A stretch of DNA of 64,000 bases. Origin: Muribaculum intestinale (GTDB taxonomy: Bacteria > Bacteroidota > Bacteroidia > Bacteroidales > Muribaculaceae). This document shows positions 8,124 to 17,242 of the stretch, piece after piece. Every line of letters begins with the position of its first letter. Within the stretch, counting starts at the first letter, position 1. Location: positions 2,976,001 through 3,040,000 of the forward strand of contig NZ_CP021421.1 in assembly GCF_002201515.1 (NCBI RefSeq), read 5' to 3'. The position numbers were made by a program, and so were the translations under genes. The notes beneath the pieces were generated by a model, which saw nothing but the letters and a program-made list of their open reading frames with translations, ran no database searches and had not been told where the DNA came from.

Positions 8124-9881
8124 CTACATTGTGAGTTGTGTGCCGGATTGTTGGTTGTCGATGTGGTCGTAGCGGGATTGCTTGCCGACTTCCCATTCGC
8201 GGTTGGCGGAGTTGGGGGATGAGGTGTCGCGGGGCATGAGACGGGTGAGGACGGTGCTTTGATGCGAGGTGAAGGCTTTGGATTGTTCCGGGTTGTAATC
8301 GGATTGGCGCGGAGGGAGAGAGAGGCTTCCGGATGATTTGGCGGTCAGCTCCTTGATGCGGTTGGTCAGCTCGGTAGCGTTTTCATGGGTTATGCGCAGG
8401 ATTGCGAGTTGACGAAGATAACCGTTTGCGGCTTCGCCTTGTAGTTTTGCATGGCAGTGCAATTCATCGGCTGTCATCGGATATGTCGCCGAGAACCCAT
8501 CAGTAGAGACTACGCGGATTGCTCTACCGCCCTCGCGCATCTTGATAATGTTGACGCTTCCTATTCTTGAACTGATGGCGCTTACCGGATATTTCTGCAA
8601 TACGGATTCAAATATCTCGGTTGAAAACATGGTGGCGGCAATACGTATAGCCACATCTTCCCTTTCACTTTCGGGCGAATTGAAGTACCATGCCGATTGA
8701 CGTGGTGACATCTTGCGAGTATGCTCTGAGCCGTCGAACAAACGTATTGTCATTTCGCCGTCCACGCCGGATTTCCTAACCTCCATTGCAAACAGGTCGC
8801 GGTAAATATCAAGCGGACTCGCATTGCGCTCCTGTTTCTGCGCGAAGTCAATCAGTTCAGACAACTTCATCACCTTACTGCCGTCAAAGGCTATCTTCCG
8901 GTTATGGTCAACTATGCCGTAGCTACGGATTTCACCATTGCGGTCCTTCTGGAAATGAATGTCTATACCGAATTTGGTTTTGAGAATGTCGAGCATATCC
9001 GACAGATGCCGTTGTTCTTCCTGCGATAGCGTCTTGCCGTTTGAAGCCTTGATTTTACGGATGTCGGGGTTGACTTTACGGCGCACGTATTTTTTCTTCT
9101 GACCTTTGTGACCCTTGACATTTTCGACATTTTGAACTTTTCCATCAACTATTTCAGCCTTGTATTTCCTGATAATCGCACGGAGTTGTTTAGCACGTTC
9201 CTTCCGGGTGTCGTTTTCTTGCGAAATATGCCTCTCTATCTCAGATAATGAGATTGTTGCAGCCTTGACACCTCCGCGAAAGAGCACATATCTATCCTCC
9301 ACTCGCTCAAATTTATATCCATGTGAGCGGATTATATTGGCGAACTGCCCCTCAGTGAGATAGCCATAAGAGAACATCCGCTGAATGTCTCGCTTGATGT
9401 CCGACGATAGAATACGGTTGGCGGCAGCATTGAGTCGTGCATAGTCGTGATGGTCGGGTATCGGGAAGCCGTTCGGCTGTATGCGCGTGGAGAGTATATG
9501 CACGTGATGGTTGTCAGTGTCGTGGTGGTAGTACACAAAATACGGCTGTCTGCCATATCCGGCTTCCGCCATGAGTTGACGGGCAAAGTTGGTCAGCTCC
9601 TCGGCCGACATCGCCTGACCCTTTACAGAGGCGGCGATGTGGAACTGAAAGCGCGTGGTCTTGGTGTTGCCGTATGTCCTCGACCGCTCCTTGAGATATT
9701 TCTCAATCTCTCCGGCGCAGTCAAATCCGGCCTCATGCAACAGTTCCACCTTATGACGCATGGCACCATCGACATTCTCCATCACCATTAGCCGCGCCAT
9801 GCCCTCGGCAACTTTACGTTCATTATATCCGGCACCGGGGAAGCCACCGCCGGATACCATGCCAAGTTTCTTGACTATCAT
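8124..9881 (-). CDS. MOBP-like relaxase/mobilization nuclease
   Basis: 585 residues. The N-terminal 200 residues carry the relaxase fold: a conserved tyrosine near residue 19 (GAGYNERK) and the metal-binding motif HHDTDNHHVHIL at residues 119-130. The remainder is a long hydrophilic tail typical of Bacteroides mobilization proteins. It would nick oriT and lead strand transfer, using the conjugation machinery of a co-resident element, since no transfer genes are present here. Its start overlaps the MobC-like gene by 4 nt. The start at MIVKKLG is chosen from this overlap and the family's N-terminus. Confidence 0.9.
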   Translation of the reverse strand: MIVKKLGMVSGGGFPGAGYNERKVAEGMARLMVMENVDGAMRHKVELLHEAGFDCAGEIEKYLKERSRTYGNTKTTRFQFHIAASVKGQAMSAEELTNFARQLMAEAGYGRQPYFVYYHHDTDNHHVHILSTRIQPNGFPIPDHHDYARLNAAANRILSSDIKRDIQRMFSYGYLTEGQFANIIRSHGYKFERVEDRYVLFRGGVKAATISLSEIERHISQENDTRKERAKQLRAIIRKYKAEIVDGKVQNVENVKGHKGQKKKYVRRKVNPDIRKIKASNGKTLSQEEQRHLSDMLDILKTKFGIDIHFQKDRNGEIRSYGIVDHNRKIAFDGSKVMKLSELIDFAQKQERNASPLDIYRDLFAMEVRKSGVDGEMTIRLFDGSEHTRKMSPRQSAWYFNSPESEREDVAIRIAATMFSTEIFESVLQKYPVSAISSRIGSVNIIKMREGGRAIRVVSTDGFSATYPMTADELHCHAKLQGEAANGYLRQLAILRITHENATELTNRIKELTAKSSGSLSLPPRQSDYNPEQSKAFTSHQSTVLTRLMPRDTSSPNSANREWEVGKQSRYDHIDNQQSGTQLTM

Positions 9882-10249
9882 AACCGCTCTTTGATTTGGT
9901 TAAGATGCTCCCAAATGGCTGAGAGATCATTTCGGAAGAAAACGAATGGTTGGATATCCGATACGGACAATCCGTAGGGAGACACTTTCATGCGCTCGTT
10001 AATCTGATGGGCGGTCTGATTGACATTTGTCCCGATTTTCTTCAGATGGCGCAGAATAGCGGTCAGTAACGCTGTTATCTCGGAATTGGCTGATGGTGAC
10101 GTAAACTCTCTCTCATATTGCAGAGTGGCACAACGGATACAAGCACTTATGTTACCGTTGAAATGGCTGTTTGCTTTGGCACGGATTGCTCTGGCGGTCG
10201 CTTCATCCACGCGAAGCCGTATTATGATGTTCTTATTATTTGATGACAT
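9878..10249 (-). CDS. MobC-like relaxosome accessory protein
   Basis: 123 residues with the features of the MobC family: an N-terminal ribbon-helix-helix-like stretch (IIIRLRVDEATARAIRAKA) and the conserved KKIGTNVNQTAHQIN near residue 92. Such proteins bind oriT and help the relaxase open the strands. Coupled to the relaxase by a 4-nt overlap; the gene-free oriT-like region lies directly upstream. Confidence 0.88.
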   Translation of the reverse strand: MSSNNKNIIIRLRVDEATARAIRAKANSHFNGNISACIRCATLQYEREFTSPSANSEITALLTAILRHLKKIGTNVNQTAHQINERMKVSPYGLSVSDIQPFVFFRNDLSAIWEHLNQIKERL

Positions 10250-10562
10250 GATGTTATTATGCTTTGATGCTCTGATACGTTGATGTTATGATGATATTAT
10301 GTTTTGAAGTCATAATGCCATCAAGACTGTATGTCTTGATGATTGTATCTCTTGATTTCATGGTCACATGATATTTTCATCCTTACAAAAGACTGCGAGT
10401 TTCGAGCGGGATTGACCCAACTCTGCGAGGTGGCAGGATTGCCGTTGTGGGAACAATCGGCATATCTTGCACAGCAAGATTTATACACCTAAGAAGTCTG
10501 ACAGACTCGTTCTCACACCCCACTTGAATGGCCTCGTGAAAAATGTCAAAGTGTCGAAAATT
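10250..10562. other. gene-free region, probable oriT of the mobilizable element
   Basis: 313 bases without a supported gene, between mobC and the DUF3987 gene. It contains several short dyads: CATCAAGAC-tgtat-GTCTTGATG at 10319-10341, ATCTTGC-aca-GCAAGAT at 10464-10480 and AGTCTG-a-CAGACT at 10495-10507, and a stretch near 10250-10300 rich in GATG/TTATGATG units. The position next to mobC-relaxase and these dyads fit an origin of transfer plus the mob promoter. The nic site cannot be assigned. Confidence 0.5.
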
Positions 10563-11963
10563 TCAAGGGTCACATGACATTTTCGTGTAGCGTCCATGCT
10601 CCTCTTTTCTGAAAAGGGCAGAGTTTTTCAGGAACCGTTTTACCGTGGATTCAGACATCCCGAGTGACCGTCCGAGGTCGATGGCATCCGATGTCCGGAA
10701 GTCGTAAGGCAAAGCGTTCAACAATTCTAATTGCCGTTTGTCAAGATTGCCGGATAATGACACACGGATTACACGGTTTTCCATCTCACGGAAATACTCG
10801 ACCAACTCAATAGCCGCCTCCGCGCTTTCGGTATCTATCATTGTTGCCGACTCTCCGGCGCAGATATTCTTCATTATCCGGATTATTAGACAGAAGCGTA
10901 TGAGATAGGTCTCGAGTTTTCCGCACACGGCTTTCTCCGCTTCCGATTCGGTGGCAGAGTATATCGCGTTGTTAACATTATCTTTCCATTCGCACAGTCT
11001 CCTATGGGCTTCATGGGAGAAAGTCAATTCTGTTGGCTGTTCTTTTCCCTTGAAGTCAAAAGTAACGACTTTGCGGATTATCTGCTCCCATTTCTCCATG
11101 ATTCCATCAGGCATACGGTCAGTGCCCCATGTAGGCATATCGATAATGTCGGGATAGACTTTCAGAAAGCGGGATGAAAAGCCATTGACAACACGCTCAC
11201 CGCCGAATTGCTTTGCGAGACGTCCCGGTTGGGTACTGCCGATTATGGAGCAATACGGGTTCGGCAGAAATATATGCTCATCAGCAGATTTTCGGATATA
11301 CTTGAATGGTGTGCCGCTGAACGCGCTGAGAAAATAGCTCTCATCCGAACTGTTGTAACGGTTGAAGTTGGCGAACAGGCTTTCAAGTTCATCGCTGTAA
11401 AGGATCACGCCCTGCGGATTGTCGCGCATGGCACCGATCAACGCCTCGATGGTCGCATCGACAACCACATGACACCTGCGCCTCGGTCGCTCCATATCCT
11501 CCGGCAAAGACAGTGCTGTACGTTCTTTCTGAGATTTGGACTCCCATTTCTTGTAGGCTTTGAGTTTAACGCAATACTCCCGGTCATACTCATGGTCGAG
11601 GTTGAGCAGAGGCGACAGGGCAAGCCTGAGCGGAGGAGTCTTGCCGCAACTCGGATAACCGACAAGTGCCACATACATAATATGTCGCTCAACCCATGTC
11701 GCCGAAAAGCGCACCGTCCAGCGGTTACCCATTGCAGCAGCGAAAGTAGTGAACATGGACGCAGATATGAAATTGACGTTGAAATGCTCATACTCAACCA
11801 ACGCCTCCACGATATTACGTATAGTCATAGGAAACACGCTTAGAGGGAAAGAGGGTACTACCTTTTGCAGTTTGCTTTGAGGGATAACAGGCTCATCCTC
11901 ATGCAACCCACAAGCCGGACGCAGTGGCATCCTGCGGTTTTGATAATAAGAAGCCATCACCAT
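10563..11963 (-). CDS. DUF3987-family ATPase of a mobile element
   Basis: About 466 residues. It shows a P-loop VGYPSCGKTPP near residue 110 and an acidic Walker B-like VILYSDELESL, in the arrangement of DUF3987 proteins, which are related to plasmid/phage primase-helicases and common in Bacteroides mobilizable elements. The C-terminus looks like a winged helix (RSLGMSESTVKRFLKNSALF). The frame stays open up to 12056, but the ATG at 11963 overlaps the stop of the upstream HTH gene (ATGGTGATGG, stop at 11957-11959), so I take 11963 or 11957 as the start. Probable role: replication or stability of the excised element. Confidence 0.8.
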   Translation of the reverse strand: MVMASYYQNRRMPLRPACGLHEDEPVIPQSKLQKVVPSFPLSVFPMTIRNIVEALVEYEHFNVNFISASMFTTFAAAMGNRWTVRFSATWVERHIMYVALVGYPSCGKTPPLRLALSPLLNLDHEYDREYCVKLKAYKKWESKSQKERTALSLPEDMERPRRRCHVVVDATIEALIGAMRDNPQGVILYSDELESLFANFNRYNSSDESYFLSAFSGTPFKYIRKSADEHIFLPNPYCSIIGSTQPGRLAKQFGGERVVNGFSSRFLKVYPDIIDMPTWGTDRMPDGIMEKWEQIIRKVVTFDFKGKEQPTELTFSHEAHRRLCEWKDNVNNAIYSATESEAEKAVCGKLETYLIRFCLIIRIMKNICAGESATMIDTESAEAAIELVEYFREMENRVIRVSLSGNLDKRQLELLNALPYDFRTSDAIDLGRSLGMSESTVKRFLKNSALFRKEEHGRYTKMSCDP

Positions 11964-12319
11964 CCGGATTTGGGTTTGCGGCGCATGGTTGATTTCATCT
12001 CGGCAAGAATCTCGCCTGATGATTTGGAACCATCGCAGGCGTGCTGTTCCTGCCAAGCGATAAGTTCCGAAGGGCGGAATTCCAGCATCTTGCCTACTTT
12101 GTAGTGAGGCAGTATGCCATCGCGCACCATGTGATACACCGTCGATTTCTTACGTCGGAGAATCTTGCAAGCCTCGTCGATGCCAACAAGACGGTTGTCA
12201 TGCTCGGACGGTTTCATGCCGATTGCCTCTTTCACGAGGGATTTCAGTCCCTCGATCTCATTAATCAGACTGCCTACCAGATGCGGGAGCGAGTCAAATG
12301 AAGGAATTGTATTTTCCAT
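11957..12319 (-). CDS. excisionase-type helix-turn-helix protein
   Basis: 120 residues. The C-terminal half holds a MerR/excisionase-like winged HTH: IDEACKILRRKKSTVYHMVRDGILPHYKVGKMLEFRPSELIAW contains the usual order of recognition helix, wing and the substrate-facing R-P-S-E motif. The first 40 residues are a short leucine-rich helix. Such small proteins upstream of a DUF3987 gene are frequent in Bacteroidetes integrative elements and are candidate regulators or excision factors. Overlaps the DUF3987 start by a few bases. Confidence 0.82.
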   Translation of the reverse strand: MENTIPSFDSLPHLVGSLINEIEGLKSLVKEAIGMKPSEHDNRLVGIDEACKILRRKKSTVYHMVRDGILPHYKVGKMLEFRPSELIAWQEQHACDGSKSSGEILAEMKSTMRRKPKSGW

Positions 12320-12419
12320 ATTTTACGTTTTAGAATTTGTCGCAAAATTATGGGTATCGGCAATGGTGAACCGGTGAGGGAAACGGTTATTTTGCTGATT
12401 GGCAGAGTTTCACCGAAAT

Positions 12420-13139
12420 TTAACAGATACTGAGTTTCTTGGCGAGAGGAAAAGGTGCCAGAGGCAGACGTGGCTCGACTTTAGGGAGAGTGAATGCACC
12501 CTCATCCGAAGAAAGTTTTTTGGCGATGGTACTTATCTCGACATCAGCGAGTTGCCACGGAAATTGTGATTTCAGAAATTCGGCCATCATGGTATTGGGT
12601 ATTTTAAGCCGTTTGGCGATATTCCATCCGAAATGATACACGTCATGTGTGCGAAATTTTGAGATGCGGCGATTTACTGAGATTTGCGTTGTCGGCTCTC
12701 CGAGAATAAAGGCTTTCAGATTATTGTCAAGAGACATCAGTTCCTCATTGGCCAATACTCCGGCAAATGTTCCCAGAGTATAGGCTATCACTTCCTGCGC
12801 TTTGGGAGTGTCGAGCGGTGACACTCCCTCGGCTAAATTAATTACCGTTCCTTCTAATTGTTCGACTGCTTTATCCTTTCTGCGCTTGAATGATATAACA
12901 CCCAATGGCTCACGTACAAGAGGGATGATAAAGAATTGTATGCCATACTCTACGGAAAGATAACATAGTGTGAACATAAGAAAAGTGGTGATTGAGGCGT
13001 TTACGGAAGTCGCCAGGGATGCTTCTTCCGATGAGAAACCTACAGATACAGCCTTACCCGCGATGCAGACAAGGGCTATTGTACGGATTGAATTCAAATG
13101 TGTATTCATGTGGATAAAATCTATTGTTTTATCCTGCAA
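12420..13139 (-). CDS. hypothetical protein with possible N-terminal membrane segments
   Basis: Up to 239 residues; a Met at residue 11 (13109) is an alternative start. I do not recognise it. Two hydrophobic stretches near residues 18-35 and 50-75 (TTFLMFTLCYLSVEYGIQFF) could be membrane segments; the rest is soluble and contains an FRTHDVYHFGWNIAKRLKIP stretch reminiscent of a helical DNA- or protein-binding domain, without further support. Lies between the HTH gene and the integrase, on the same strand, and is presumably part of the element. Confidence 0.6.
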   Translation of the reverse strand: MQDKTIDFIHMNTHLNSIRTIALVCIAGKAVSVGFSSEEASLATSVNASITTFLMFTLCYLSVEYGIQFFIIPLVREPLGVISFKRRKDKAVEQLEGTVINLAEGVSPLDTPKAQEVIAYTLGTFAGVLANEELMSLDNNLKAFILGEPTTQISVNRRISKFRTHDVYHFGWNIAKRLKIPNTMMAEFLKSQFPWQLADVEISTIAKKLSSDEGAFTLPKVEPRLPLAPFPLAKKLSIC

Positions 13140-13311
13140 AAGTATAATATGCCGATTGCTAAATACGAAATTTTGGACACAAATTTTATCCTGTAATGTC
13201 CTTTTTTAACAGTCGTATTGCTAACATGAACTAAAATGGAATAATATGGAAACCAATGGTTTATTATCGGGTAACTGTGTCACCGGATATAAGTCACAAG
13301 ATGAGTAAACA

Positions 13312-13342
13312 GCAACCGTGGTCCACACTGAACCACGGTTGC
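13312..13342 (-). terminator. hairpin downstream of the integrase gene
   Basis: Perfect 11-bp inverted repeat GCAACCGTGGT / ACCACGGTTGC with a 9-base loop, 12 bases beyond the integrase stop. No strong U-run follows on the minus strand, so it may be an imperfect terminator or an attachment-region dyad. Confidence 0.55.
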
Positions 13343-13353
13343 CATTGATGATT

Positions 13354-14463
13354 TTATGTAAGTTTTATGCGACCAACTGTGTCGCGTTTGGTGGAGTCAA
13401 CCAATCGGGCGTAAATTTGCGTCGTGGTCACGTTGGCATGATCGAGCATCTTGCTTACCGTATATATGTCAGTCCCGGCAGCGAGTTGGAGAGTGGCGAA
13501 CGTATCTCGGAAACGGTGGAATGTTATACGTTTTGTGATACCCGCCGCTTTCAGCCATTTCTTCAGCGGTTCCTGCGTCATAGAGCGGTTGAATCCCTTG
13601 AAGACAATCCCCTTGTCCCGTTCGCCGCACAATGCCAGCATCTCCGGACTGAGAGGGTGGATTGATTCTTTCTGCGTCTTCTGAATACGGATGAACATAG
13701 CCATCTCTCCATCGGCATCCGGACGTATATCCTCCCACCGCAATTTGAGTATGTCGCTTATTCGCAATCCTGTCAGTATAGAGAACAGTGAGGCCGCTTT
13801 CAGTATAGGCTTCTCGCAGGGTGTGGCGGCAAGCAACTTCACTTCATCAGCCGTGAGAAAATTTTTCTTGACCTCCTCATATTCGATATCCTCAATGAAG
13901 TCGTTGAGATTTTCTTTAAGCAACCGTTCTTTGTATGCCTCTTTCAGCAGAGCGCGGAATGTTGACCAATATCCGGCGGCAGAATTGCGTGTGATGGTCA
14001 GTTTAGGGTGACGGAGCTGTTTGGCTGTCAGCAGATATTCACGGAATTTGTTGCACAACTCTATGGTGACATCGCCGAATGAGCATTTCCCCTTTACGAA
14101 TCTCTCGAAGTGACGATAGACGATGAGCCACTTGTCATAATGCTTTTTCGCTTTCTCCTCAAAATACAGCAGAAAGTCGGCTTTCGGCTGTTCGCGGTCG
14201 AGGAAACCGAACTCATTGTTAATGACCGCCTCCTGACGGCGGCAGCGTATTATCTCGGCACGCATCAGTATCGAGTCGTTGTATTCACGCTGATATTTGT
14301 TGCGCGGATTTGCGAATATGTAGAATCCCAGGTACTCACGACGCGACATCTTCATTGTTCTTGGATTGCGTATCGCCGGGTAGTAGTCGAGGTACAGCGA
14401 CAGGCGGTCGTTCTTTATCGGACGCTGGCGCAGGCTGACTTTGGAACAGGTTGATGGTAACAT
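13354..14463 (-). CDS. tyrosine-type site-specific integrase
   Basis: 369 residues. An N-terminal arm-binding domain (about 1-90) and a SAM-like core-binding domain (about 100-195) precede the catalytic domain. Catalytic residues are visible: Arg in LTGLRISDILKLRW near 233, His-x-x-Arg in ITFHRFRDTFAT near 316-320, His in LDHANVTTTQ near 342 and the nucleophile Tyr in TTQIYARL near 350. This is the Bacteroidetes element-type integrase, intact. It probably moves the mobilizable element that also carries the relaxase, and possibly the restriction-modification cargo. Confidence 0.92.
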   Translation of the reverse strand: MLPSTCSKVSLRQRPIKNDRLSLYLDYYPAIRNPRTMKMSRREYLGFYIFANPRNKYQREYNDSILMRAEIIRCRRQEAVINNEFGFLDREQPKADFLLYFEEKAKKHYDKWLIVYRHFERFVKGKCSFGDVTIELCNKFREYLLTAKQLRHPKLTITRNSAAGYWSTFRALLKEAYKERLLKENLNDFIEDIEYEEVKKNFLTADEVKLLAATPCEKPILKAASLFSILTGLRISDILKLRWEDIRPDADGEMAMFIRIQKTQKESIHPLSPEMLALCGERDKGIVFKGFNRSMTQEPLKKWLKAAGITKRITFHRFRDTFATLQLAAGTDIYTVSKMLDHANVTTTQIYARLVDSTKRDTVGRIKLT

Positions 14464-14563
14464 GGTTGTATTTCTTGTTTGTTGATTAATCGTTATACAA
14501 AACTATATAAAAGACTGATGGTGAAATGGTGATGATAGAATCACCTGTACCGCTCACCGATTT

Positions 14564-15466
14564 TTAACCAATCTTCGGTGGGGCGAACAGAGCATTGAGA
14601 GCCTTGCGGTCGATTCTCACATACCTGCCCTCATAACTTCTTGGAATGTCATGTGTCCGGACGTAATGGGAAATCTGGTCACGGGTCATGTTATACCGCG
14701 CCATCGCTTCCGGCATGGTGTAGTATTCCGGCTCCAACTCAGACTCAATTCCCATCGCCTTGTCAAACTGACGGCGCGAATAGAAAACCTTACATTTATC
14801 CTTACGCTTGCCAATCTTCCGCTCCGACACGAAACGATAGACAGCCTCTTTCGACATATTGAACTTGGCGCACACTTCTTCTACGGAATACCATTCTTCT
14901 GCTACCGTCTCAGTTGGCTGTTTATCGGCAAGAGCCTTGTCGATGTGTTTCCGACTCCAGAGTGTTTTGCCACGGACAACTGTTTTCGGAATGTTCCGCT
15001 CCTTTGCCATCTTGAAAAGCCACGAATTGCTTATGCCAAACTTTTCAAGAATCTCCTTGGTCGTATAAAACTCCTCAATGGGTTCAGCCACCATCTTCTC
15101 CCTCTTGATATATTCAGGAGGGTTCTCAAACATCTTGTCAATGCTTGCTCGGCTGATGAGAGTCTTACCTTTCAGGCGTATGCATGGTATGAGATTTGCT
15201 TCCAGATGATAATAGATAGTTCTAACACAAAGGCCTAGTAAAGCTGCACACTGACGTGGCGTCATATACTCATTATTACCCGACTGTTTAACTTTCTCAG
15301 TTTCCACTGCTTTTTCGTTGCATCGAGCAACATGTTCTTTACGTTTTTCCGCTTTATAAGCATGTTCGCTACATCGCTTACAACAGTACTTGGTGGAGCA
15401 TTTGCGAGCAATGAACTCTTTACCGCACCAACCACAGATTTTTGAGATTTCGATTGTACTACTCAT
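14564..15466 (-). CDS. zinc-finger protein with four excisionase/MerR-like HTH modules
   Basis: About 300 residues starting at MSSTIEIS (15466); an upstream in-frame Met at 15535 falls in a repeat and is less likely. The N-terminus has a Cys4-type finger (CGWCGKEF...CCKRC) like the zinc ribbons of some plasmid proteins. Then four similar helix-turn-helix modules follow near residues 67, 130, 190 and 245, each of the form (Y/W)(M/T/S)xxEx...F/Y(N/G)(M/I)S...I/V(P/G)...(V/L)x(S/I)R. Multiple modules suggest binding to a repeated or extended site. Two 17-bp direct repeats lie directly upstream of the gene. Probable regulator or directionality factor of the element. Confidence 0.75.
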   Translation of the reverse strand: MSSTIEISKICGWCGKEFIARKCSTKYCCKRCSEHAYKAEKRKEHVARCNEKAVETEKVKQSGNNEYMTPRQCAALLGLCVRTIYYHLEANLIPCIRLKGKTLISRASIDKMFENPPEYIKREKMVAEPIEEFYTTKEILEKFGISNSWLFKMAKERNIPKTVVRGKTLWSRKHIDKALADKQPTETVAEEWYSVEEVCAKFNMSKEAVYRFVSERKIGKRKDKCKVFYSRRQFDKAMGIESELEPEYYTMPEAMARYNMTRDQISHYVRTHDIPRSYEGRYVRIDRKALNALFAPPKIG

Positions 15467-15496
15467 AGTTATTTCTGTTAAAACGGTTACTTTTTT

Positions 15497-15533
15497 GTGC
15501 AAGCGCGTGCAACTGTGTGCAAGCGTGTGCAAC
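15497..15533. repeat. two 17-bp direct repeats, iteron-like
   Basis: GTGCAAGCGCGTGCAAC at 15497-15513 and GTGCAAGCGTGTGCAAC at 15517-15533, one mismatch, 20-base spacing (about two helical turns). They sit 31 bases upstream of the multi-HTH gene and near the mnmE-proximal end of the element. They could be binding sites for that protein, integrase arm sites or a replication origin. Confidence 0.7.
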
Positions 15534-15648
15534 ATCCTCCACTACCTCGGATGAGGTAGGTGGTGAACCCCGGAAACGGTACAATCGCGGTACAGGAAAT
15601 CGCTAAAATCGACCAAAATGCACAAAAATCGGCAATTTTGACCAATAA

Positions 15649-15673
15649 AAAACGCCCCTGAAAAGAGGCGTTT
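15649..15673 (-). terminator. terminator of mnmE
   Basis: Hairpin AACGCCCCT-gaaa-AGAGGCGTT with one mismatch, followed on the minus strand by a run of T (TTTTTTATTG), 43 bases past the mnmE stop. The stem with A-rich flank on the other side could also work in the plus direction. Confidence 0.8.
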
Positions 15674-15715
15674 CGTGTTATTTGCTAGCTAATTATGTGA
15701 TTTTCAAGCGTTTAT

Positions 15716-17209
15716 CTATTTTCCGATGCAGAACCGGGAAAATATTGAGGATAGAATCTGTGGTGTGGAAATAGTGCCGGTTATTTCGCCAAGAGATGTA
15801 AGGGTCTGTCGAAGATCCTGTGCGACAAATTCAGGAGGGATATTTGTATTTAGCCCGTCGATTACTCGGGATATTGAGTCGAGAGCATTTATTAATGACT
15901 GGTAGTGGCGGGCATTAGTAACTATTATATCGGAATTATTCAACATGTCAGTTGCGGCACATTTCATCAATACATCTTCAATGTCGCATCCTTCTCCTGT
16001 TTTGGCACTATAATGCGCATGATGCAATTCCATGCCGTTAATTTTGCAGAAATCCTTAATTCGTTGTTCGATTTCATCGGAGTTATATCGGTTTTGGCTT
16101 TGTTTGCCATTGGAATTCGTCTTGTTTTCTGGAATTTCAGATGACTCCTCCGTTGTAATGGCCGGTTGATTATTGTTTATATCGGTCTTATTCCATAGGA
16201 GCAGCAGGGTAGGATAGGGTTGCGAGGCGTTGTTCCGGTCGGATAATGTATCTTCTATTCGATGCCATGCCTCGCTAAGTGTCTCGGGGCGTGTTGAGTC
16301 TGCCACAAGGATTATTATAGAAGCATTACGAATGCGCTGAATAGAGCGGTTTATTCCCATTGCTTCGATAGTGTCGCTGGTATCGCGCAATCCGGCAGTA
16401 TCTATGAAGCGGAATATCACTCCTCCTATTTCAGTCGTGTCTTCGATTGTATCGCGGGTCGTACCATGAATATCGCTTACAATTGCTCTATCATCATGGA
16501 GCAGGCGATTGAGCAGGGTTGATTTCCCAACGTTTGTAGCACCGACGATGGCGGTAGGTATTCCAGTGCGGAACGCTTGTCCACGATGAAATGTTCCGGC
16601 AAGGGTATTTACGGTATCTTTGACGGCTATAGCGATTTGCATCAGACGCTCCCTTGATGCAAATTCCACTTCTTGATCCGAGAAATCGAGTTCGAGTTCA
16701 AGCAATGAAGCCAAATCAAGCAGACTTTCTCTTAGATGTTCTATACGTTGTGAGAAGTCACCTTTCATTTGGCTTACAGCAAGTCGATGGGACGCTCTTG
16801 AAGTTGATGCGATAACGTCGGCAACTGCTTCTGCTTCAGCCAGGTCTATTTGCCCGGATGTAAAAGCGCGACGAGTGAATTCGCCGGCTTCAGCCATTCG
16901 GCAGCCGTTGGCAAGCAGCGCATTAAGCAATTCTCTTTGGATGTAAAGCGAGCCGTGTATAGAGAATTCCACAGTATCTTCTCCTGTAAAAGAACGTGGG
17001 CCTCTGAATATTGTTGCAACACCTTGGTCGAGTTTTTCGCCGTTGCTGTCGGTTATCCATCCAAGATGGGCTGTATGGCTGTCACATTGTTTAAGAGATT
17101 TACCAAGCCAAAGTCTATCGGCAATGTCGATGGCTTCCGGGCCGCTGATTCTTACTACTGCAATACCTCCTACACCTCCTGGGGTAGAAATTGCACATAT
17201 CGTTGACAT
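15716..17209 (-). CDS. mnmE: tRNA modification GTPase MnmE
   Basis: 497 residues. N-terminal formyl-THF-binding domain starts MSTICAISTPGGVGGIAVVRISG; the G domain has G1 GATNVGKST, G2/G3 GTTRDTIEDT and DTAGLRDTSD, G4 NKTD; the C-terminus ends with the family motif FCIGK, whose Cys is needed for catalysis. With MnmG it makes the cmnm5 side chain on wobble U34 of certain tRNAs. A Ser/Asn-rich stretch of about 35 residues between G4 and G5 is longer than in typical homologues. The 3' end of this gene marks the right side of the mobilizable module. Confidence 0.95.
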   Translation of the reverse strand: MSTICAISTPGGVGGIAVVRISGPEAIDIADRLWLGKSLKQCDSHTAHLGWITDSNGEKLDQGVATIFRGPRSFTGEDTVEFSIHGSLYIQRELLNALLANGCRMAEAGEFTRRAFTSGQIDLAEAEAVADVIASTSRASHRLAVSQMKGDFSQRIEHLRESLLDLASLLELELDFSDQEVEFASRERLMQIAIAVKDTVNTLAGTFHRGQAFRTGIPTAIVGATNVGKSTLLNRLLHDDRAIVSDIHGTTRDTIEDTTEIGGVIFRFIDTAGLRDTSDTIEAMGINRSIQRIRNASIIILVADSTRPETLSEAWHRIEDTLSDRNNASQPYPTLLLLWNKTDINNNQPAITTEESSEIPENKTNSNGKQSQNRYNSDEIEQRIKDFCKINGMELHHAHYSAKTGEGCDIEDVLMKCAATDMLNNSDIIVTNARHYQSLINALDSISRVIDGLNTNIPPEFVAQDLRQTLTSLGEITGTISTPQILSSIFSRFCIGK

Positions 17210-17242
17210 CTCGGTATTTTTAATGTGTAATTTGGGTTGATA

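Noticed and set aside
10250..10400. CRISPR-like array from repeated GATG/TTATGATG units
   Set aside because: The units are short, irregular and without equal spacers.
11208..11843. 211-codon plus-strand frame opposite the DUF3987 gene
   Set aside because: The minus-strand frame has clear ATPase motifs and operon context; this one has neither.
15649..15716. attR core of the mobile element within the mnmE 3' region
   Set aside because: The opposite att site is not in the window, so no direct repeat can be shown.
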